DNA of 5,643 bases, taken from contig CALARM010001123.1 of the NCBI GenBank assembly GCA_937888925.1, forward strand, positions 1 to 5,643. Reading direction: 5' to 3'. Positions 1 through 5,643 of the stretch are shown piece by piece; the first letter of the stretch is position 1; the number at the start of each line of letters is the position of its first letter. Made by a program: the position numbers and the translations under genes. The notes below the pieces were generated by a model. The model saw only the letters and a list, made by a program, of their open reading frames with translations, had not been told where the DNA came from and searched no databases. The stretch comes from an uncultured Synergistia bacterium (GTDB taxonomy: Bacteria > Eremiobacterota > SpSt-956 > JAKJGF01).

Positions 1-25
1 AACGATTTAATTATGAGAGAAAGGA

Positions 26-658
26 ATGCTTTTTTTGAAATTACCTTTGAAAATCCTTCATCTTGAAGATAATTTCCTTGAAGCGGAGATTATAAAAGGA
101 GTCCTTTTAAAAGAAGGATTGAAGTTTGAAATATGCAGGGTAGATAACAGGGATGATTTTATGTTATCTATTGAAAATGGACATTTCGATATTATCCTGT
201 CAGATTATTTACTCCCCTCTTTTGACGGCATGAGTGCACTGGAACTGGTAATAGAAAAATGCCCTTCCACTCCCTTTCTTTTCGTATCAGGCAAAATTGG
301 AGAACATTTAATTGTTGAAGCTATTAAAAAAGGCGCGAAAGATTATGTTTTAAAAAATTGCCTTTCAGATCTTCTTCCCAGAATAAACATGGTATTACGG
401 GAAATAGAAGAACAGAAAGGAGAGACAGAAGAAAAAGATGGACTATCCTGTTCTCTTCTTCGGAAACTCGATTCTTTTTCTACTTATGTTGACAGACTTT
501 CAGAATTTATTGATTTTCAGACCGACTTGCTGAAATTTTCCGGCAATAAAGAGATAATAGAAAAAGTTAAAGAAAAACGGGAGAATTTGGAGATAGATAA
601 TATTCTGGAATATATTAGAGATATTATTGTCAGATATGATATAAATCGGCTCTGCTGA
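26..658 (+). CDS. Single-receiver response regulator with a degenerate DHp-like C-terminal tail
   Basis: The protein has 210 residues. Residues 9-125 form a CheY-like receiver. The acidic pair is E14/D15 (ILHLED), the phospho-acceptor is D60 (LSDYLLPSFDG), the switch residue is S88 (FVSGKIGE), and the aromatic and lysine are Y107 and K110 (DYVLK). The usual proline after the lysine is replaced by Asn, as is common in receivers of this DYVLK type. Residues 126-210 are charged and helical, with no DNA-binding or enzymatic domain. Stretches such as YVDRLSEFIDFQ and NLEIDNILEYIRDII resemble, from memory, the helices of HEINNP-type kinase DHp domains, but the histidine and the ATPase domain are absent. 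The protein should be cytoplasmic, since no signal peptide or membrane helix is seen. It ends in tandem stops (TGA TAA), 20 nt before the next gene. Start choice is uncertain: ATG26 has AAGGA directly abutting it, whereas TTG35 has AAGGA at 21-25 with a 9-nt spacer. The function is probably to receive phosphate from a neighbouring kinase; the output is unknown. Confidence 0.9.
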   Translation: MLFLKLPLKILHLEDNFLEAEIIKGVLLKEGLKFEICRVDNRDDFMLSIENGHFDIILSDYLLPSFDGMSALELVIEKCPSTPFLFVSGKIGEHLIVEAIKKGAKDYVLKNCLSDLLPRINMVLREIEEQKGETEEKDGLSCSLLRKLDSFSTYVDRLSEFIDFQTDLLKFSGNKEIIEKVKEKRENLEIDNILEYIRDIIVRYDINRLC

Positions 659-660
659 TA

Positions 661-673
661 AAGAAGGTGAGGG
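661..673 (+). promoter_or_regulatory. Strong Shine-Dalgarno sequence that sets the start of the first hybrid kinase at GTG679
   Basis: AAGAAGGTGA at 661-670 matches the Shine-Dalgarno consensus AAGGAGGTGA at 9 of 10 positions and runs on into GGG. Its position suits the GTG at 679. The longer in-frame GTG at 667 lies inside this motif and would have no spacer at all, so 679 is the better start. Confidence 0.65.
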
Positions 674-678
674 AAAAC

Positions 679-2592
679 GTGAAAAAACTTGATATTTTAC
701 ATCTTGAAGACAGTCCCATTGATGCAGAGGTTATTCATGCAGTTCTGGTCAAAGACGGAATTGAATGTGCTATGACAACTGTAGATACGAGTAATGATTT
801 TATTTCTGCCCTGGAGAATAAGGATTTCGATCTTATTCTTGCAGATTATACACTTCCCGGATTTGACGGACTGACTGCATTACAGATAGCCATGAAGATG
901 TGTCCCCGTACTCCCTTTATTATCATCTCCGGTATTATAGGTGAAGAGCTGGCAGTAGAAGCTCTTAAATCGGGAGCAACAGATTATGTTTTGAAAAGAA
1001 ATCTTTCCAGGCTTGCTCCTGTAGTCAGAAGAGCCCTGGCAGAAGTAGAGGAAAAGAAAAAAATTTTAGAACTTGAAGAAGAACATGAACGTTTCGTAAC
1101 AGTTATAGAACAGACTTCGGAATATATTATTATAACAGATATAAACGGAAATATACTTTATGTGAATCCTGCTTTTGAATATAATACGGATTATAAAAAA
1201 GAGGATAGTACCGGCAAAAATATTACTATATTCAGGAGTGATGACCATGATGATATATTCTACGGAAATATAATTGACACAATTAAAGGAGGAAATGTGT
1301 GGAGCGGCCATATTACTGCCATAAAAAAAGACGGAACTTCTTACATATCTTCCGGCTCAATTAATCCTGTACGTAATAAAAACGATGAAATTATAAACTA
1401 TGTATTTATTTTCAGAGATGTGACAAGAGAAATGCTGGTTGAACAGCAGAGCCGTCAGGCTCAGAAATTGGAAGCCATAGGTATAATGGCAGGAGGTATT
1501 GCTCATGATTTCAATAATATACTTGCTGCTATTATGGGCTATTCAGAACTGCTTGAAAGTTATATTTATGATGTTAAATCGAAAAACTTTGTAGGTCAGA
1601 TTTTGAAATCGACTAACAGGGCAAAAGATCTGATAAAACAGATTTTAACCTTCTGCCGCCAGGGGGAAGAGGAGAGAAAACCTCTTCATATTGCTCCTAT
1701 TGTTAAAGAAATTATGAAATTTATCAGAGCTTCTCTCCCTGCTACTATCGAAATAAAGGAAGTCATAGAAACAAGAGGAACTGTCCTTGCAGATCCTACC
1801 AGAATACATCAGGTAATTATGAATCTGTGCACAAATTCTGCATATGCCATGAGAGAAAAAGGAGGGATACTGGGGATAAGATTAAGTGAAGTAGATTTTG
1901 ACAAAACCACTGTAAAAGAATATCTTGAGCTGAAAGAGGGAAAATATATAAAGGTTACTGTAAGCGATACAGGTCATGGCATGGATAAAAAGACTTTAGA
2001 AAGAATCTTTGAGCCATTCTACAGTACCAAACCAAAAGGTGAGGGAACAGGTCTCGGGCTTTCCGTGGTTCATGGTATAGTCAAGAATTATGGAGGCACA
2101 ATCACTGTCAGCAGTGAACCGGGGAAAGGAACCATTTTCGATTTATTCTTTCCCTCTGTTGATATTAATGTGAAAGAGGAACCTGATGAAGAAAGGATTC
2201 TTCCGGGAGGAAATGAAAATATACTTCTTGTAGATGATGAAGAAGCACTTGCCATGTGTTACAGTAATATGTTAATACAACGTGGCTATAATGTAACATC
2301 TGAAACATCCAGTATTAAAGCTATGAAAGATTTCTGTCTCGAACCGGGTAAATATGAACTGCTTATTACCGATTATACTATGCCTAAAATGACAGGAATT
2401 GAACTGTCAGAAGAATTGCTTCTGGTAAATCCTGATATACCTGTTATCATTTATACAGGTTCTTCAGATATGGTTGAATTAGACAGAGATAAAATTACAA
2501 ATGTAAAGGAGATTATTTTTAAACCTGTTTCCATGAGTTTACTTGCACAGACTGTCAGAAAAGTTATAGATTTAAAAGTGAATATTAAGTGA
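679..2592 (+). CDS. Hybrid sensor histidine kinase, REC-PAS-HisKA-HATPase-REC
   Basis: The protein has 637 residues counted from GTG679; a GTG667 start would add four. Residues 5-122 form receiver 1: acidic pair E10/D11, phospho-acceptor D56 (LADYTLPGFDG), S84 and K106. A charged helical linker follows. A PAS domain covers about 137-251 (TDINGNILYVNPAF through FIFRDVTRE) and carries no obvious cofactor signature. The kinase core has phospho-acceptor H276 in HDFNN, an N box at 382-387 (NLCTNS, Ser where Ala is usual), a G1 box DTGHGM at 430-435, an F box IFEPFYSTK and a G2 box GEGTGLGLS around 454-462. The HDFNN form is typical of the HPK4 class. Receiver 2 has D519/D520, phospho-acceptor D565 (ITDYTMPKMTG), T593 and K615-P616. 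All catalytic residues look intact. No membrane segment is seen, so it is probably a soluble sensor whose signal enters through the PAS domain or by phosphorylation of receiver 1. Receiver 1 is about half identical to the receiver of the preceding gene. The ligand is unknown. Confidence 0.95.
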   Translation: MKKLDILHLEDSPIDAEVIHAVLVKDGIECAMTTVDTSNDFISALENKDFDLILADYTLPGFDGLTALQIAMKMCPRTPFIIISGIIGEELAVEALKSGATDYVLKRNLSRLAPVVRRALAEVEEKKKILELEEEHERFVTVIEQTSEYIIITDINGNILYVNPAFEYNTDYKKEDSTGKNITIFRSDDHDDIFYGNIIDTIKGGNVWSGHITAIKKDGTSYISSGSINPVRNKNDEIINYVFIFRDVTREMLVEQQSRQAQKLEAIGIMAGGIAHDFNNILAAIMGYSELLESYIYDVKSKNFVGQILKSTNRAKDLIKQILTFCRQGEEERKPLHIAPIVKEIMKFIRASLPATIEIKEVIETRGTVLADPTRIHQVIMNLCTNSAYAMREKGGILGIRLSEVDFDKTTVKEYLELKEGKYIKVTVSDTGHGMDKKTLERIFEPFYSTKPKGEGTGLGLSVVHGIVKNYGGTITVSSEPGKGTIFDLFFPSVDINVKEEPDEERILPGGNENILLVDDEEALAMCYSNMLIQRGYNVTSETSSIKAMKDFCLEPGKYELLITDYTMPKMTGIELSEELLLVNPDIPVIIYTGSSDMVELDRDKITNVKEIIFKPVSMSLLAQTVRKVIDLKVNIK

Positions 2593-2599
2593 CGGGTAA

Positions 2600-2616
2600 A
2601 TTCATTTTTCATGAAT
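2600..2616 (+). repeat. Small inverted repeat just upstream of the phosphorelay kinase start
   Basis: ATTCAT (2600-2605) and ATGAAT (2611-2616) form a perfect 6-bp stem with a 5-nt TTTTC loop in the 31-nt gap between the two kinase genes. The stem is AT-rich and weak, and has no T tract after it, so it is not a terminator. It ends 7 nt before ATG2624, where a ribosome binding site would be expected and only a poor AAAG is seen. A role in limiting translation is possible but unproven. Confidence 0.3.
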
Positions 2617-2623
2617 AAAGACA

Positions 2624-5449
2624 ATGGAAAAACTTATAAATATTATTACAGAGAATGAAACGTGGCTTATAGAGAGAATACTCTATTATGCAAAATTACA
2701 TGGTTATGCCAGATACACTTCTACTCTCGCTGAAGCATGGAGAATTTCTATTAACGGTCTCTCCCTGGCAATACTTGATGGTTTAAAGTTTTACGGTGAA
2801 ATACCTGAACTTGCTCCTGATGATGATTATACAAAAGATCCTGTTACTTCTTTCGGAATAACAGAAGCTCAGAGACATCGTTCCCGTGGCGTTACAATAG
2901 GCATGTTTCTCGGTTTGTTAAAATATTACCGTCAGAGCTATATTGATCTCATACTGGAAAATGATTTCAACGAAGAAGATAAAAAACTTTACAGGCTTTT
3001 TATTGACAGGGTGTTTGACAGGATCGAAATAGGTTTTTGTACTGAATGGTCCGGTTTGAGCGGCAGTGAAGAATTGGAAGAACTGCAGATTACAAACCGT
3101 TTTCTCTCAAATGAAAAAAACAGATATCTTACCATATTTGAAAGTCTGAAAAAACCTGTTTTCCTTCTGGACAGTAATAACATGATTATTAATATAAATC
3201 ATGCAGGGACAGAGTTGCTAAAAGATTTTTCCGTTCCCGGTTCAGTTTATTATTCGCAAAATTCTCTTGAAAATAAACTGCCTTTTCTTGAGGAAGAACT
3301 CTCCTCCTTTACTTCTGCCGGTGAACCGGAATGTGACTTCACAAAAGAACTTGATACCGTATCAGGTAAAAGGTACTTTCAGATTAAACTGAAAAAAATG
3401 CTCGATGTAAGTGAAAAGTTCGGCGGTAATATAGCCATAATGGATGATATTACTGAATTAAACCTTATTCAGGAAGAACTTATCAGGGCAAGGGATATGG
3501 CAGAAAGTGCCAGCAGAGCTAAAAGCAGTTTCCTTGCCAGTATGAGTCATGAAATACGGACCCCTATGAATGCAATAATAGGTATGACTTCATTACTTTT
3601 TACTACAGAATTGTCGCATGAACAGGAAGAATTTATTGAAGTTATCCGTCGCAGCGGCAACAGTCTTATGGGAGTAATCAATGATATACTGGATTTCTCA
3701 AAGATTGAATCAGGACAGTTTAAACTCGAAGAAAGTCCTTTTAATATCATAGATTGTGTGGAAGAAGCCCTGGATATAGTATCTCCAAAGGCAGGTAAAA
3801 AATCGCTGGAAATAGCCTATATATGTGATAAATCAGTCCCATATCATATAAAGGGAGATATTACCCGCCTCCGTCAGATTCTTGTAAATCTTCTGGATAA
3901 TGCAATTAAATTTACAGAAAAAGGCGATATTGTTCTATCAATTAACTCTAAACATCTTGTTGACCATGATTATGAAATTCAATTCTCTGTAAAGGATACC
4001 GGTATAGGCATTCCTCACGAAAGATTTAAATATCTCTTCAAACCTTTCAGCCAGGCTGATTCATCTATTACCCGTAAATACGGAGGAACAGGTCTCGGAC
4101 TGACTATAAGCAAGCTTCTCGTTGAGCATATGGGAGGAGCCATATATGCAGATAGTGTTCCCGGAAAAGGTACAACCTTTCATTTTACTATAATTGTTAA
4201 GACTGATACTGTTAAACCGTCTTTTTATTTTGAAGCTTCTCATGTGCTGACAGGAATGAATATATTAATTGTAGATGACAACGAAATAAATCGCTTTATG
4301 CTTACTCAGGTCTGTGAGAAATGGGGGATGGTATGTGTAAATGCATCCTGTGCTTCCGAAGCTCTGTCTGTTCTGGAACAGAATAAAACAGTTCATATTG
4401 CTCTTCTGGATATGGCCATGCCTGAAGTGGACGGTATTACTCTGGCTGAAGATATAAGAAAACTTGGCCATAATTTTCCTATGTTTCTTCTTACGTCTAT
4501 AGATAAAATATTCTCGCAGAAAGACTTAATAAATTTTACAGGGTATCTTATAAAACCTATAAAATTGTCGCATTTGTATAACAAGCTGATTGAAGTTATT
4601 ACAGGTAAGTCAGTTTCTGTCTTTAAACCACATGACAAACCATCTTTTGATCCCTTGATGGCTGAAAAATATCCTCTTACTATTCTGGTTGTAGAAGATA
4701 ATCTTGTTAATCAGCAGGTTATATTGAGTATGCTTGAAAAGATGGGATATATGGCAGATGTGGCGTGGAACGGGATTGAGGCCATAGAATCACTTCACCG
4801 TCAGCCTTATAACCTCGTTTTTATGGACGTAGAAATGCCTGAGATGGATGGTTTAACTGCTACTTCCCGTATCAGACAGGAATTTCCTTCTGAAAGACAG
4901 CCATGTATTGTTGCTATGACTGCCAAGGTCTTCAGGGAAGATATAAAAAAATGTTATGATTCTGGTATGGATTATTATCTCGGGAAACCGGTACAGGTAA
5001 AAGAACTAGTAAAAGTTTTGACAAAATCTAAAGAACTTCACTCTTCTTCTGAGAAAGATATTACAATGGAAAAAGTAATATCTGAAAAATCTTCTGAAGA
5101 GTCTGTAAATATGGAGAACTTCGAAAATTTAAAAAAACTTGTAGGTGAGGGGAAAGCATTTGATTTAGTCGATAAGTATCTGAATGACAGTCAGGGACTT
5201 CTGGAGAAGATTAAAGAAAGTTTCAGAGAAAATAAGTTGACAGGCATCAGGATTTCATCTCATACATTGAAATCCTCCAGCACCCACTTCGGTGCAATTA
5301 TACTGGCCGGTTTATGCCAGGAAGCAGAAACTATGGCAGATACCTGTAAGACTGAAGGGTTAAGAGAAAAGATCTCTTCCATAGAAGATGAATATAAAAG
5401 GGTAAGGCTTGAACTGGAAAAAATCAGGAATAATAGAATTATGAAATGA
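2624..5449 (+). CDS. Multi-domain phosphorelay hybrid histidine kinase, helical N-domain-PAS-HisKA-HATPase-REC-REC-HPt
   Basis: The protein has 941 residues. Residues 1-160 are a helical domain with a motif around H85 (HRSRGVTIGMFLGLLKYYRQ). I recall similar N-termini on deltaproteobacterial kinases; they may be distant relatives of the RsbRD N-terminal domain. A PAS-like domain spans about 165-285 and leads into a signalling helix. The kinase core has H309 in HEIRTP, an N box at 422-427 (NLLDNA), a G1 box DTGIGIP at 458-464, an F box FKPFSQAD and a G2 box GGTGLGLT at 487-494. Receiver 1 has D551/D552, D596, T624 and K644-P645. Receiver 2 has E691/D692, D735, T766 and K788-P789. A C-terminal HPt domain, about 826-935, carries H880 in SSHTLKSSS. 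Every phosphotransfer residue is present, so a His-Asp-His relay of the ArcB/BarA type is expected, with a second, extra receiver. No membrane helices are visible, unlike ArcB or BarA, so it is probably cytosolic. ATG2624 is the first start after an in-frame stop at 2612-2614, but its ribosome binding site is weak. The phosphate target may be one of the two upstream proteins. Confidence 0.95.
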   Translation: MEKLINIITENETWLIERILYYAKLHGYARYTSTLAEAWRISINGLSLAILDGLKFYGEIPELAPDDDYTKDPVTSFGITEAQRHRSRGVTIGMFLGLLKYYRQSYIDLILENDFNEEDKKLYRLFIDRVFDRIEIGFCTEWSGLSGSEELEELQITNRFLSNEKNRYLTIFESLKKPVFLLDSNNMIININHAGTELLKDFSVPGSVYYSQNSLENKLPFLEEELSSFTSAGEPECDFTKELDTVSGKRYFQIKLKKMLDVSEKFGGNIAIMDDITELNLIQEELIRARDMAESASRAKSSFLASMSHEIRTPMNAIIGMTSLLFTTELSHEQEEFIEVIRRSGNSLMGVINDILDFSKIESGQFKLEESPFNIIDCVEEALDIVSPKAGKKSLEIAYICDKSVPYHIKGDITRLRQILVNLLDNAIKFTEKGDIVLSINSKHLVDHDYEIQFSVKDTGIGIPHERFKYLFKPFSQADSSITRKYGGTGLGLTISKLLVEHMGGAIYADSVPGKGTTFHFTIIVKTDTVKPSFYFEASHVLTGMNILIVDDNEINRFMLTQVCEKWGMVCVNASCASEALSVLEQNKTVHIALLDMAMPEVDGITLAEDIRKLGHNFPMFLLTSIDKIFSQKDLINFTGYLIKPIKLSHLYNKLIEVITGKSVSVFKPHDKPSFDPLMAEKYPLTILVVEDNLVNQQVILSMLEKMGYMADVAWNGIEAIESLHRQPYNLVFMDVEMPEMDGLTATSRIRQEFPSERQPCIVAMTAKVFREDIKKCYDSGMDYYLGKPVQVKELVKVLTKSKELHSSSEKDITMEKVISEKSSEESVNMENFENLKKLVGEGKAFDLVDKYLNDSQGLLEKIKESFRENKLTGIRISSHTLKSSSTHFGAIILAGLCQEAETMADTCKTEGLREKISSIEDEYKRVRLELEKIRNNRIMK

Positions 5450-5491
5450 TATTTTCCTGTGATCCCTTTAGCATAAAAAGAAGGAATTTTA

Positions 5492-5520
5492 TTGAAACTG
5501 TTAGAATTTATTATAATAAT
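5492..5520 (+). promoter_or_regulatory. Candidate sigma70-type promoter downstream of the kinase operon
   Basis: TTGAAA (5492-5497, 5 of 6 to TTGACA) and AATAAT (5515-5520, 5 of 6 to TATAAT) are separated by 17 nt. A perfect TATAAT overlaps at 5512-5517 but would leave a short 14-nt spacer. Two GAATTT copies (5484-5489 and 5504-5509), exactly 20 nt apart, flank the -35 element. Transcription would start about 20 nt before the ATG at 5547. Such matches arise often by chance in AT-rich DNA. No terminator hairpin is visible between the kinase stop and this site, so read-through from the operon is also possible. Confidence 0.35.
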
Positions 5521-5546
5521 CTTTATGTTATAAGGTCAGATTCTTT

Positions 5547-5643
5547 ATGTTCTACCCGAAAAGCAATTACAGCCATCTTGGAAATATTCATTTCTGGGAA
5601 AAAAAAGAAATAGAACTGGAATTTAAAAATCCAAAAAAAAGTG
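5547..5643 (+). CDS. Possible 5' end of a hypothetical protein, cut by the window end
   Basis: An ATG at 5547 opens a frame that stays open for 32 codons to the end of the window. It begins MFYPKSNYSHLGNIHFW and continues with a lysine- and glutamate-rich stretch. I do not recognise a family. An AAGG at 5532-5535 lies 11 nt upstream, a weak and rather distant ribosome binding site. The frame contains two runs of eight A (5599-5606 and 5633-5640). It could be the start of the next gene or a chance open frame; 32 codons are too few to decide. Confidence 0.35.
   Translation, partial: MFYPKSNYSHLGNIHFWEKKEIELEFKNPKKS

Noticed and set aside
1..66. Open frames at the left edge, including one from base 1 to a TGA at 64-66 with ATG13, as the end of an upstream gene.
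   Set aside because: All three + frames end quickly (TAA 8-10, TGA 36-38, TGA 64-66), and there is too little sequence to choose between them. ATG13 has no ribosome site and its frame joins the regulator only if one T of the T7 run is lost.
667..678. GTG667 as the start of the first hybrid kinase.
   Set aside because: It falls inside the Shine-Dalgarno motif with no spacer, while GTG679 is well placed downstream of it and still includes the whole receiver domain.
1066..1311. Antisense open frame of 81 codons opposite the PAS domain.
   Set aside because: It is rich in Ile, Phe and Tyr as expected for the complement of AT-rich coding DNA, has no ribosome site noticed, and overlaps a well-supported gene.
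2989..4638. Several antisense open frames of 60-81 codons opposite the phosphorelay kinase.
   Set aside because: They overlap confidently identified PAS, kinase and receiver sequence and show no recognisable domain; they are shadows of the real gene.
5450..5490. Rho-independent terminator after the last kinase gene.
   Set aside because: I found no GC-rich stem followed by a T run; only weak AT pairing is possible here.
1..5643. CRISPR arrays, insertion sequences, tRNA or rRNA genes.
   Set aside because: No regularly spaced repeats, transposase-like protein, terminal inverted repeats or RNA gene structure were seen on either strand.

Overview
The window is AT-rich (a hand count of one line in gene 2 gave 35% GC) and carries three complete, co-directional (+) two-component signalling genes, followed by the possible start of a fourth gene cut by the window end. 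The architecture, and an N-terminal domain in gene 3 that I recall from hybrid kinases of deltaproteobacteria (Desulfobacterota), suggest an anaerobic or deltaproteobacterium-like Gram-negative. This taxonomic reading is from memory and is weak; nothing in the window fixes the lineage.

Layout. Bases 26-658 encode a single-receiver protein with an unusual helical tail. Bases 679-2592 encode a hybrid histidine kinase arranged receiver - PAS - HisKA - HATPase - receiver. Bases 2624-5449 encode a large phosphorelay kinase arranged helical N-terminal domain - PAS - HisKA - HATPase - receiver - receiver - HPt. The gaps are short (20 nt and 31 nt) with no visible terminator, so the three probably form one operon. 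Bases 5450-5546 are non-coding, with a candidate sigma70-type promoter and a possible 13-codon mini-ORF. An open frame from 5547 to the window end may be the next gene.

How the genes may work together. The window holds five receiver domains, all with intact phosphorylation residues, two complete kinase cores of different classes (HDFNN type and HEIRTP type) and one HPt domain. There is no transmembrane segment and no recognisable DNA-binding, c-di-GMP or other output domain. This looks like a cytoplasmic phosphorelay whose final output lies outside the window or works through protein-protein contacts. The receiver of gene 1 and the first receiver of gene 2 are about half identical by hand alignment, so they probably arose by duplication.

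The most interesting observation is that the C-terminal tail of gene 1 resembles a histidine-kinase dimerisation (DHp) domain that has lost its phospho-accepting histidine and the whole ATPase domain. It could be a decaying kinase or a response regulator that has kept a kinase-like docking surface.
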